DNA from: Leifsonia shinshuensis
GTDB lineage: Bacteria > Actinomycetota > Actinomycetes > Actinomycetales > Microbacteriaceae
Reading direction: 5' to 3'
DNA: 64,000 nucleotides
NCBI RefSeq assembly: GCF_014217625.1
Contig: NZ_CP043641.1
Coordinates: 1,488,001-1,552,000, forward strand
Position 1 is the stretch's first letter; each line of letters begins with the position of its first letter. This document shows positions 7,904-15,500 of the stretch, in pieces. The position numbers and the translations under genes were made by a program. Below the pieces are notes generated by a model that ran no database searches, was not told where the DNA came from, and saw only the letters and a program-made list of their open reading frames with translations.

Positions 7904-8416
7904 CTACATCACCGACATCAGCAGGACGCCGACAGCCATTCCGGCGACCTCTCCGAGCTCCAGGAGGCCGCGAGCCCCTGCGCGACGCGGGAGGTGGCGA
8001 GCCCGCGCCATCGTGACGAGCAGCCACGCGCTGTACGCAAGATACCCCGCGACGAACGCGGCCACGATCGCGCCGAGCGACACCCCGTGCTCGTGCGCCG
8101 AACCCGAAGCGACCGCCGGCCGCGTCATCCCCAGCGACATCGCCACCAGCGCCGCCATCGTCACCCCGCCGAGCGCGCGGTGCAGACTCATCGGCGGCAC
8201 CCGGCCGGCCCTCCGTTGCAGCGCGAAGCCCGCCGAGGCCAGCGACAGCACGATGGAGGCCAGCCCGACGCCCGGCACGGACGACCCGAGCACGCAGCCC
8301 GCCATCGCCAGCACCATCAGCCCGGCCGACACCCACACCCGCACCGGACGCGGCGAACCCAGCAGGCAGCAGGCGGAGACCGTGGACGCGCCGAGCGCAC
8401 CGACGTCGAGCAGCAT
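7904..8416 (-). CDS. Predicted multi-pass membrane protein downstream of the amine oxidase
   Basis: 170-aa hydrophobic protein with about five membrane segments (e.g. VWVSAGLMVLAMAGCVLG, ASIVLSLASAGFAL, GVTMAALVAMSLGM, LGAIVAAFVAGYLAYSAWLL). One loop has His residues (SGSAHEHG), and the layout recalls DUF5134 proteins, but I do not assign it firmly. ATG 8416 overlaps the amine oxidase stop (TGATG), so it is the second gene of that operon. A role linked to copper supply or amine transport for the oxidase is possible but rests on context only. Confidence 0.68.
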   Translation of the reverse strand: MLLDVGALGASTVSACCLLGSPRPVRVWVSAGLMVLAMAGCVLGSSVPGVGLASIVLSLASAGFALQRRAGRVPPMSLHRALGGVTMAALVAMSLGMTRPAVASGSAHEHGVSLGAIVAAFVAGYLAYSAWLLVTMARARHLPRRAGARGLLELGEVAGMAVGVLLMSVM

Positions 8417-10386
8417 CAGTGCCCGCAGGTGCAATCGGCGCCGCAAGAGTCAGCCGCGGAAGCCGCCGTGTGGCACGACGCCGCCGACCGCGGCACGTCC
8501 AGCGTCGGGTTCCGGTCGAAGAAGCCGTACGGCTTCAGCGTGAAGCCCGCGTAGTCCACCGGCATGATCGGCCAGTCCTCCAGGCGCGGGAAGTGGGTCA
8601 GGCCGAAGGTGTGCCAGACGACGATGTCCTCGCCGTCCAGCGGGCGGTCCTGCGCGACGTATGCGGGGAGGCCGGCGCCGCCCGGGTGCAGGTTCACCGC
8701 GTACCCCGCCGCCCACAGCTCGGACGGCTCGTACTGCGTCACCCACAGGTGGTGCGCGGCGAAGCCCGCACGGCGGCGCTGGTGCGCCTCGTCGGCCGAG
8801 AACAGCGCCGGCTCCGACGACGGGTGCAGCACGTAGCTGGTCGGGCGGCCGACGCGGTTGCGGCGGGAGGCGCTGCTGATCGACCAGACGCGGCCGACCG
8901 AGCCGTTCGCATCCCGGACCGCGGAAGCCTCCGACGACAGGCGGGTGATGGTGCGGCCGATCGCGCTCCCCCACGGGTTGCCCTCCGAGACCGGCACGCG
9001 GGCGACGTCGATCTCGTCGACCGCGTTCGCCGTCCCGTCCACTGTCATGTCGAGGCGCGCGCAGAACATGTGCTGGTGCACGGGCGCGCCGAGGCCGGGC
9101 GCGAGTGGGGTCGAGTACGGGTCGTCGCCGCCGTCGTGGGCGCCGGTGAAGACGATGCCGGTGGCCTTGGCCTCCACCTCGAACGTCCCGTCCAGGTAGA
9201 AGTAGAAGTAGAACCCGTAGTCGTAGTTGCCGACCGTCGTGAAGAAGGAGACGACCAGGCGGCGCTGGCGGCGGGCCTCCGAGGTGTGGGTGAACTCGTC
9301 GGTGTGCTTCCAGAGGATGCCGTAATCCTCCTCGTGGACGCAGATCGCGTTCTTGATCACCCGCGGGTGGCAGAAGTCGTCCGCGACCACGGCGTCCAGG
9401 TAGAAGATGTCGCCGAGGCAGTCGCAGCCGAGTTCCAGCGAGTTCGCGAGCCGCCCGAACTGGTACTCGCCTGCGTCGTAGTAGTTCTGCCAGCCGTGGA
9501 TGGGCGTCGGGTCGGCGTAGTTGACGACCATCTCCGAGATGGAGGCCCGGTACAGGATCGGGCGGCGCTCCTGCTGGTAGGTGAAGGCCACGTCGTGGAG
9601 GGTGAGGCCCTCGCGGCCGTTGAAGCCGACACGCAGGTCCCAGTTCTCCCAGCTCAGCACGCCGTCCCGGTACTGGAAGCTGACGCCCTCCGGCTGGGTG
9701 ATCTCGATGGGCTTCAGTGACGTCCGAAGCGGGCCGGTGAGCTCCGGGTCGAGGTAGTCGCCGGACTCCAGCGGGACGGTGTCGATCGGGGTCTCGACCA
9801 GGCGGATCACCGTGCGCGAGAGGGTGTCGACGTGGGCGACTAGGCCGTCGATCGGGTGCGCCCACGGGAGGTCGGATTCGCTCTGTTGCAGGAAGGCGAG
9901 CACCCGGAACATCCGGCGGCCCTCCTCGTCGTCGTAGTCGAAGTGGCCGGCGGTCAGCGGGCAGGTGCGGACCGTGCTCACGTCGTGGATGCCGCGCCGG
10001 GCGAGCGCGGCGACCCAGCCGGCGTCGGCCTTGACGATCTCGTCCACGAGGCCGAACTCCTCGTCCAGCACGGGCGCGGTGCCCTCGGTGACGGGGTCGA
10101 GCTCGCGAGTGTGGACCACCTCCCCCGCGGTGAGGTCGGCGGCCGCCTGCGTGACGGCGCCGGTCGAGAAGTCGAGCAGCAGCGCCTCCACCTCGCGGTG
10201 CAGGCCGGCGGCGCGGTCGGCGTCGAGGACGTCGCGCTTGTGCGGCTCGCGCAGCATGACGTACGTGAACCGGGTGTGCTCGGTCACGAGGCCGGCCTCC
10301 GCGAACACCTCGCGGGCGCGGTCGATCTCGGCTCCGGTGAGCGCGGCGAGCGGGTGGGAGGTCGCGGTGGCGATCGTCAGGGACAT
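8416..10386 (-). CDS. Copper-containing primary-amine oxidase
   Basis: Quinoprotein oxidising primary amines to aldehyde, ammonia and H2O2. All key residues are present: the topaquinone precursor Tyr388 in TTVGNYDYGF, the catalytic base Asp304 in YYDAGEYQFG, and copper ligands His437/His439 in HQHMFCARLDM. The 84- and 49-residue spacings match those I recall for Arthrobacter globiformis phenylethylamine oxidase. It is 656 aa, the usual length. ATG 10386 follows GAAGGAG by 7 nt. It lacks a signal peptide, so it is cytoplasmic like its Arthrobacter relatives. The C-terminus (CHTAASAADSCGADCTCGH) is an unusual Cys/His tail. A TetR gene is divergent. Likely substrates are aromatic or aliphatic monoamines. 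Confidence 0.95.
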   Translation of the reverse strand: MSLTIATATSHPLAALTGAEIDRAREVFAEAGLVTEHTRFTYVMLREPHKRDVLDADRAAGLHREVEALLLDFSTGAVTQAAADLTAGEVVHTRELDPVTEGTAPVLDEEFGLVDEIVKADAGWVAALARRGIHDVSTVRTCPLTAGHFDYDDEEGRRMFRVLAFLQQSESDLPWAHPIDGLVAHVDTLSRTVIRLVETPIDTVPLESGDYLDPELTGPLRTSLKPIEITQPEGVSFQYRDGVLSWENWDLRVGFNGREGLTLHDVAFTYQQERRPILYRASISEMVVNYADPTPIHGWQNYYDAGEYQFGRLANSLELGCDCLGDIFYLDAVVADDFCHPRVIKNAICVHEEDYGILWKHTDEFTHTSEARRQRRLVVSFFTTVGNYDYGFYFYFYLDGTFEVEAKATGIVFTGAHDGGDDPYSTPLAPGLGAPVHQHMFCARLDMTVDGTANAVDEIDVARVPVSEGNPWGSAIGRTITRLSSEASAVRDANGSVGRVWSISSASRRNRVGRPTSYVLHPSSEPALFSADEAHQRRRAGFAAHHLWVTQYEPSELWAAGYAVNLHPGGAGLPAYVAQDRPLDGEDIVVWHTFGLTHFPRLEDWPIMPVDYAGFTLKPYGFFDRNPTLDVPRSAASCHTAASAADSCGADCTCGH

Positions 10387-10421
10387 TCCAGAACTCCTTC
10401 GTCGGTGGATCCCGATGGTTA

Positions 10422-10437
10422 TTGACTGTAGCGTCAA
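10422..10437. promoter_or_regulatory. Candidate TetR operator between amine oxidase and TetR genes
   Basis: Inverted repeat TTGAC-N6-GTCAA in the short divergent intergenic region. Its length and placement suit a TetR-family dimer acting on both genes. Inferred from position and symmetry only. Confidence 0.5.
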
Positions 10438-10488
10438 AATCCTGTGTTGGGAAGGGCGGCGCCGAGGCGATCGTGCAAGATGGGGTGC

Positions 10489-11136
10489 GTGCCGAAGATC
10501 GTCGATCACGACCAGCGCCGCCGCGACATCGTGGACGCCTACCTCCGCGTCCTCGCGCGCACCGGCGTCGCGGGCACGCACGGGCGCTCGGTCGCAGCCG
10601 ACCTCGGCGTGGTCCCCGGTACGCTCTGGCACTACTTCGACTCGGTCGAGGAGATCGCGGAGGCAGCGGCCCAGCGGGGAATCGAGCGCACGCTGGAGCG
10701 GATCGCCGCCCGGACGGGCGACGCGCGCGGGCTCGCCGCGCTGCTCGCGATCGCGGACGAGATCCTGCCGACCTCCGCGGTGACCCGCGAGGAGGCGCGC
10801 GTGGTGGTGGCGTTCTGGGGCCAGGTGCATCCGGGCTCCGACCCGCGCTCGGCGTTCGGGCGGCCGCGCGAGTTCACCGAGCTGACGCGCTCCGCACTGG
10901 TGGAGGCCGTGGCCGACGGCGAGCTCGTGGCGGCCACACCGGTCGAGCCGCTGGTCCGGCTGCTGGACTCGATCTACGCGGGCGAGCAGGTGATCTGGGC
11001 GGCGGAGTCGGTGGAGGCCGACCTCGGGCAGGTGCGGCGGACGTTCGCGACGGCCGTGGCGCCGTGGCTGGACGCGGCGGGGCCGGACGGCACGGCGTCG
11101 CCGGCGGCTGGGATGCTACGGCAGTGGGCACGGTAG
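10489..11136 (+). CDS. TetR family regulator, probably of the amine oxidase operon
   Basis: TetR-type repressor of about 215 aa. The N-terminal helix-turn-helix (DHDQRRRDIVDAYLRVLART, then HGRSVAADLGVVPGTLWHYF, about residues 5-50) is clear; the C-terminal helical ligand domain is divergent as usual. I chose GTG 10489, directly before the conserved PKIVDHDQRR; an ATG 9 nt upstream is possible. It is divergently arranged with the amine oxidase gene and shares a 100-bp promoter region holding a small inverted repeat. The ligand is presumably an amine or its aldehyde, by context. Confidence 0.85.
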   Translation: MPKIVDHDQRRRDIVDAYLRVLARTGVAGTHGRSVAADLGVVPGTLWHYFDSVEEIAEAAAQRGIERTLERIAARTGDARGLAALLAIADEILPTSAVTREEARVVVAFWGQVHPGSDPRSAFGRPREFTELTRSALVEAVADGELVAATPVEPLVRLLDSIYAGEQVIWAAESVEADLGQVRRTFATAVAPWLDAAGPDGTASPAAGMLRQWAR

Positions 11137-11147
11137 CGCTTCCGGGC

Positions 11148-11163
11148 GTAGACAAATATCTAC
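11148..11163. promoter_or_regulatory. Candidate toxin-antitoxin operator
   Basis: GTAGA-N6-TCTAC inverted repeat 21 bp before the antitoxin ATG, within an AT-richer promoter patch. Autorepression by antitoxin or the complex is usual for Phd-type modules; assignment is by position. Confidence 0.5.
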
Positions 11164-11184
11164 CCGGTACCGTAGGGTGGAGGA

Positions 11185-11451
11185 ATGATCCCCACGCTCG
11201 ATGACCACAACATCACCGTCGGACAGCTGCGGCAGAACCCGACGCAGATGCTCGCCGATGTCCAGGGCGGCGAGCGCTACGTGGTGACCAGCCACGGGCG
11301 TCCCATCGCCGACGTGGTCCCGCATGTCGGCTCCGGCTGGGTGCCGATCGATCAGGTCGCCCAGCTGCTGGGCAAGAGCGGCGACGAGGACTGGGCGCGC
11401 GAGCTCGACGAGCAGCGGGCCGAGCAGGACCTCCGGGACCCGTGGCAGTGA
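11185..11451 (+). CDS. Phd/YefM family antitoxin
   Basis: 88-aa antitoxin. The N-terminus (HNITVGQLRQNPTQMLADVQ, then GERYVVTSHGRPIADVVPH) is the typical Phd/YefM DNA-binding fold. The acidic, flexible C-terminus (DEDWARELDEQRAEQDLRDP) is the usual toxin-neutralising part. The last codon overlaps the toxin start (GTGA). It would repress its own promoter, which carries an inverted repeat. The pair is a standard type II module. Confidence 0.88.
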   Translation: MIPTLDDHNITVGQLRQNPTQMLADVQGGERYVVTSHGRPIADVVPHVGSGWVPIDQVAQLLGKSGDEDWARELDEQRAEQDLRDPWQ

Positions 11452-11843
11452 GAGCGCTCCTCGACACCAACGTCGTCATCACCGGCGGTTTCGTCGCGCC
11501 CGCCGAGATCACGGAAGTGGCGATCTGCTCGATCAGCTATGCCGAGCTCGAACAGGGGCTCGTCGCTCCCGGCCTCGATCCGGCCGCGTTGGCCGATCGC
11601 AAGCTGCAGGTCCTGGAGATCCGGCAGGCCTTCGGCCGCGGCCTCCCGTTCGACGATGTCGCCGCGATGTACTACGGGCGCATCGTCGAAGCGGTGCACG
11701 CCTCCGGAAGGTCTCCGCGAGGCCGCATCGCCGATCTGATGATCGCAGCGGTCGCGCGCGCCCACGGCGCGGCGATCGTCACGCACAACGTCGCGGACTT
11801 CGCCGGTCTGGAACGGATCGTTCAGGTCATCTCCGCCGACTGA
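11448..11843 (+). CDS. PIN-domain (VapC-like) ribonuclease toxin
   Basis: About 131-aa PIN-domain endoribonuclease, probably cleaving tRNA or rRNA when free. The conserved acidic residues are visible: Asp in LLDTNVVI (N-terminus), Glu in SYAELEQGL, Asp in IADLMIAAVA and the Asn/Asp pair in THNVADFAGL. The GTG at 11448 overlaps the antitoxin stop by 4 nt; an in-frame GTG at 11442 is an alternative. It ends 1 bp before the convergent aspartase gene stop. A Phd-type antitoxin with a PIN toxin is a common actinobacterial pairing. Confidence 0.87.
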   Translation: MRALLDTNVVITGGFVAPAEITEVAICSISYAELEQGLVAPGLDPAALADRKLQVLEIRQAFGRGLPFDDVAAMYYGRIVEAVHASGRSPRGRIADLMIAAVARAHGAAIVTHNVADFAGLERIVQVISAD

Positions 11844-11844
11844 C

Positions 11845-13254
11845 TCAGCGCACTCCCGTCAGCGCCCGCGGGTCCGTGATCGCGTCGTACTCCTCCGCGG
11901 TCAGCAGCCCGCGCCCGACGATCGCCGTGCGCACGTCTCCCCCGGTCTCCAGCGCCTCGTGCGCGATCTGCGCCGCGGTCGTGTAGCCGATCCGGGGCGT
12001 CAGAGCGGTCACTAGCCCGACCGACGACGCCACGCGGCTGCGCAGCAGCTCCGCGTCGGCCCGGATGCCGTCCACGCAATTCACCCGGAGCGTCCGGCAG
12101 GCGTTCGTCAGCCAGGTCAGCCCCTGCAGCAGCGCGTTGGCGATGACCGGCTCGAACGCGTTGAGCTGGAGCTGGCCGTTGTCGGCCGCCATCGTGATCG
12201 ACACGTCGGCGCCCGCGATGGCGAACGCGACCTGGTTGACGACCTCCGGGATGACCGGATTGACCTTGCCCGGCATGATCGACGAACCGGCCTGACGCGG
12301 CGGCAGGTGCAGCTCGCCGAAGCCGAACTGCGGACCGCTCGACAGCAGGCGCAGGTCCGACGAGATCTTGGACAGCTTGATGGCGGCGCGCTTCAGGGCG
12401 GCCGAGACCAGCATGAACACACCGGTGTCGGAGGTCGCCTCGATCAGGTCGGAGGCCGTCACGAGCGGCAGGTCGGTGAGCGCCGCGAGATGCCGCACGA
12501 CCGCGTCCGCGTAGCCGGGCGACGCGGTGATGCCGGTGCCGATCGCGGTCGCTCCGAGGTTGATCTCCGCCAGCAGCGGGATGGTCTCGGTCAGCCGCAG
12601 GTTGTCCTCGTCCATCGTGACCGCGAACGCCGTGAACTCCTGGCCGAGGGTCATCGGCACGGCGTCCTGGAGCTGGGTGCGGCCGATCTTCACGTGGTCG
12701 CGGAACTCCACGCCCTTCGCCCGGAACGAACCGGCCAGCAGAGCGTGCTCGGCGATCAGCCGCCGCAGCCCGATGGTCAGCGCGACCTTCACCGCGGTGG
12801 GATACACATCGTTCGTGCTCTGGCTGCGGTTGACGTGGTCGAGCGGGTGGAGCACGTCGTACCTCCCGCGCGGATGCCCCAGGCGTTCCAGCGCGCGGTT
12901 GGCGATGACCTCGTTGGCGTTCATGTTCGTGGAGGTGCCAGCTCCGCCCTGGATGAGGTCGACCACGAACTGGTCGTGGAGGCCGCCGGCCACGATGTCC
13001 TGGCACGCGGCGTCGATGACGTCGGCGACGGACGGCTCCAGCACGCCGATCTCGGCGTTCGCCCGCGCGGCCGCCTGCTTGACCAGCGCCAGCGCGGTCA
13101 CGAGCTCCGGATAGGTGCCGATCCCACGCCCGGAGATGGGGAAGTTCTCGACGGCGCGCTGCGTGTTCGCACCCCAGTACGCGTCGGCGGGGACCTCCAC
13201 CGGCCCGAGCGAGTCGCGCTCGATCCGCACGGCCTCGATCCGAACCCCGGTCAT
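11845..13254 (-). CDS. aspA: Aspartate ammonia-lyase (aspartase)
   Basis: Class II fumarase/aspartase superfamily enzyme, 469 aa, splitting L-aspartate into fumarate and ammonia. The superfamily signature GSSIMPGKVNPV (about 323-334) with the catalytic Ser loop is intact. GAGTSTNMNANEV and HVNRSQSTNDVYPT are the other substrate-binding blocks; the TSTNMNANEV form favours aspartase or fumarase over other members. ATG 13254 overlaps the stop of the M20 amidase gene. It is the last gene of a five-gene overlapping operon, so it most likely disposes of aspartate released by the upstream amidase. A class II fumarase role cannot be excluded from sequence alone. Confidence 0.85.
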   Translation of the reverse strand: MTGVRIEAVRIERDSLGPVEVPADAYWGANTQRAVENFPISGRGIGTYPELVTALALVKQAAARANAEIGVLEPSVADVIDAACQDIVAGGLHDQFVVDLIQGGAGTSTNMNANEVIANRALERLGHPRGRYDVLHPLDHVNRSQSTNDVYPTAVKVALTIGLRRLIAEHALLAGSFRAKGVEFRDHVKIGRTQLQDAVPMTLGQEFTAFAVTMDEDNLRLTETIPLLAEINLGATAIGTGITASPGYADAVVRHLAALTDLPLVTASDLIEATSDTGVFMLVSAALKRAAIKLSKISSDLRLLSSGPQFGFGELHLPPRQAGSSIMPGKVNPVIPEVVNQVAFAIAGADVSITMAADNGQLQLNAFEPVIANALLQGLTWLTNACRTLRVNCVDGIRADAELLRSRVASSVGLVTALTPRIGYTTAAQIAHEALETGGDVRTAIVGRGLLTAEEYDAITDPRALTGVR

Positions 13255-14396
13255 GACACGACGTCCACGACGGTCTGGGCGAGCGCGACGGCGGCGTCCC
13301 GCAACGCTTTCTCCGCCAACGGGCCGACGCACGCGGTGGCGAACTCCGGCTGGTGGTTGGTGGCCGGGAGGCTGCCCACCCCGACGTACGGGTGGATGGC
13401 CGGGACGACCTGCGACACGTTGCCCATGTCGGTCGACGCGCGGTTCATCCGGCCGGCGGCGGACGAACCGTCGAACACCCGGCCGAGCGCCTCGGCGTTC
13501 GCCCGGTAGAACCCCAGCGCCCGCTCGTCGTTCCGGAACTCCGAGTACGGCTTGCTCTCCGGCGTGACGGTCAGCGTCGTCCCGGAGGCCAGAGCGCCGG
13601 CCTCGAAGCAGCGGTTCACCTTCTCTTCGACGCGCTCCAGCTCTTCCAGCGTCTCGGCGCGGACATACCAGCGGCCCTCCGTGCGGTCCGGGATGGCGTT
13701 GGGCGCCTGCCCGCCGACCGTCTGGATGCCGTGCACGCGCGCCGAGTGCGGCAGCTGCTGGCGGAGCAGGCCGATCGCAACCTGCGCGATGACGAAGGCG
13801 TCGTTCGCGTTGACGCCCTCCTCCGGGTAGGCGCCGGCGTGCGCGGCCTTGCCGTCGTAGCGCACGTGCGAGTGCGCGACGGCGAAGGGACGCGCCTCGG
13901 CGACGTCCACCGGGCCGGGATGGGCCATCACGGCGAGGTCGAGCCCTGCGAATGCGCCGCGGTCGAGCAGCTCGATCTTGCCGCCGCCGCCCTCCTCCGC
14001 CGGGGTCCCGTAGACCTCGACGGTGATGCCCAGCTCGTCGGCGAGCGGCGCCAGCGCAGAAGCCACGCCGACCGCGATCGCCGCGATGAGGTTGTGGCCG
14101 CAGGCGTGCCCGAGGCCGGGCAGGGCGTCGTACTCCGCGCAGACGCCGATCCGCACGGGACCGGAGCCCGCGGTCGCGAGGAACGCGGTGTCCAGCCCGA
14201 GGTACGCGGGCGTGACGGCGAAGCCGCGGGCGGCCAGCGCCTCCTGCAAGCGGGCGCAGGCTCGATGCTCGTTCCAGGCGGTCTCCGGGTCGGCGTGCAG
14301 GGCCTCCGAGAGGGCGACGAGCGACGGCAGCTCGGCGTCCACGAGTTCGCGGGCGCGATCCTTCAGCGTCGTCGTGGCGACCGCGACGTCACTCAT
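13251..14396 (-). CDS. M20 family amidohydrolase (amidase/aminoacylase-like)
   Basis: 381-aa zinc-dependent amidohydrolase of the M20D group, which includes aminoacylases, p-aminobenzoyl-glutamate hydrolase and auxin-amino-acid hydrolases. Motifs: IGVCAEYDALPGLGHACGHN (metal ligands Asp and His, about 82-101), GTPAEEGGGGK (catalytic Glu, about 130-140) and the dimerisation insert around HAGAYPEEGVNAND. It has no signal peptide, so it is cytoplasmic. Next to aspartase it probably hydrolyses an N-acyl amino acid, perhaps an N-acyl-aspartate. It overlaps DUF1028 by 8 nt upstream and aspartase by 4 nt downstream. Confidence 0.85.
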   Translation of the reverse strand: MSDVAVATTTLKDRARELVDAELPSLVALSEALHADPETAWNEHRACARLQEALAARGFAVTPAYLGLDTAFLATAGSGPVRIGVCAEYDALPGLGHACGHNLIAAIAVGVASALAPLADELGITVEVYGTPAEEGGGGKIELLDRGAFAGLDLAVMAHPGPVDVAEARPFAVAHSHVRYDGKAAHAGAYPEEGVNANDAFVIAQVAIGLLRQQLPHSARVHGIQTVGGQAPNAIPDRTEGRWYVRAETLEELERVEEKVNRCFEAGALASGTTLTVTPESKPYSEFRNDERALGFYRANAEALGRVFDGSSAAGRMNRASTDMGNVSQVVPAIHPYVGVGSLPATNHQPEFATACVGPLAEKALRDAAVALAQTVVDVVS

Positions 14397-15060
14397 CCCC
14401 CGGCACCCCGTAGCTCGGGGCGCCCGCCGGCATCAGCCCGCGCGTGACGTAGGCGTCGCGCTGCGGCAGCCAGGTCTCCAGCAGGATCTCGCCCAGCAGT
14501 TCGACCGGGTTCTCGGCCCAGTCGACGCGGAGATCGGTGACGCGCCAGCCGGCGTCGCGCACGACCGCGACGCCGGCCGAATGGACCGGCCCCTCCTCGC
14601 CGCCCGCTGCGACCGCAGCCTGGAGCGCGGCCAGCAGCCGCACCTCCAACTCGCCCTCGGACGCCTCGAACGCGTCCACCATGAGCTGCGGCACATCGTC
14701 CCGCGCGAGCATGTTGCCCGCCGCGACCGCGTGCGCGGACTGCGCCTGGCCGTGGTGGCCGAGCACCTGAGAGCCCGAATGGATGGCGGAGCGGCCCTCG
14801 CGGTCGATCACGAGGAGCTGCCGGTAGTCGATGTCCGGCGTGGAGTCCACGACCCACGCCAGCACCTCCTCCACCGGCCGGCCGTCGCGCAGCCCGTCGA
14901 TGAGCCTCGGGCCGAGGCGAGGGTCGGTGATGTTCTGGGAGTGCGCGCCGCCGACGCCGTCGGCGAGGTTCACACAGCGGGCGGCGACGGCGGGCGACGA
15001 GGAGCAGATGGCCGAGCCGATCGCTCCCGTGCCGTCGACGGCGAGGATCGAGAAGGTCAC
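14389..15060 (-). CDS. DUF1028 family protein (Ntn-hydrolase-like)
   Basis: 223-aa DUF1028 protein. The N-terminal TFSILAVDGTGAIGSAICSSSPAVAARC and the block GGAHSQNITDPRLGPRLIDGL are characteristic, as is SGSQVLGHHGQAQSAHAVAAGNML. The family looks like an N-terminal-nucleophile hydrolase fold and is usually found beside amidases and RidA genes in catabolic operons; its reaction is not established. GTG 15060 overlaps the RidA stop (GTGA). Context suggests hydrolysis or deacylation of an intermediate of the same pathway. Confidence 0.85.
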   Translation of the reverse strand: MTFSILAVDGTGAIGSAICSSSPAVAARCVNLADGVGGAHSQNITDPRLGPRLIDGLRDGRPVEEVLAWVVDSTPDIDYRQLLVIDREGRSAIHSGSQVLGHHGQAQSAHAVAAGNMLARDDVPQLMVDAFEASEGELEVRLLAALQAAVAAGGEEGPVHSAGVAVVRDAGWRVTDLRVDWAENPVELLGEILLETWLPQRDAYVTRGLMPAGAPSYGVPGDE

Positions 15061-15500
15061 GCGGCGCCTCCCGCCACGGCAGCAGCCGGCGAGCTGATGA
15101 CGGCCGTCGCGTCGATCTCCACCAGCCACTCCGGGCGGGCGAGCGCCGAGACGACGATGCCCGTGGAGACCGGGAAGACGCCCTTCAACCAGCGTCCGAC
15201 CACCCGGTACACGTCCTCCCGGTAGCGCGGGTCGATGATGTAGATGACGACCTTGACGATGTCGTCCAGGCTCGATCCGGCCTCCTCCAGCAGCATCGCG
15301 ATGTTCGCCATGGCCTTCTCGGTCTGTGCCTCGACGTCGCCGATCCCGACCGACTCGCGGGTCTCCAGGTCCTGGCCGATCTGGCCGCGGAGGTAGACGA
15401 CGCCGTTCGCGACGACCGCCTGGCAGAGGTCGTTGTCCAGGTTCTGCTCGGGATAGGTGTCCTTCGTGTTGAACGGGCGGATGCGGGTGTGGGTCGGCAT
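15057..15500 (-). CDS. RidA/YjgF/Rut family protein lacking the catalytic Arg motif
   Basis: 147-aa RidA-superfamily protein with typical blocks VANGVVYLRGQIGQD, VEAQTEKAMANIAMLLEEAG and DDIVKVVIYI. In imine deaminases of the archetypal RidA type a P-x-R-[ST] motif carries the catalytic Arg; here the corresponding stretch reads FPVSTGIVV, so the Arg is absent. It is therefore likely one of the divergent Rid subfamilies with a pathway-specific role, as in pyrimidine or aminomuconate degradation. It overlaps both neighbours (TGATG upstream, GTGA downstream) in the same operon. Confidence 0.86.
   Translation of the reverse strand: MPTHTRIRPFNTKDTYPEQNLDNDLCQAVVANGVVYLRGQIGQDLETRESVGIGDVEAQTEKAMANIAMLLEEAGSSLDDIVKVVIYIIDPRYREDVYRVVGRWLKGVFPVSTGIVVSALARPEWLVEIDATAVISSPAAAVAGGAA

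Noticed and set aside
8416..10830. Longer amine oxidase starting at 10830
   Set aside because: The extension is antisense to the TetR gene, and ATG 10386 has an ideal ribosome site and family-like length.
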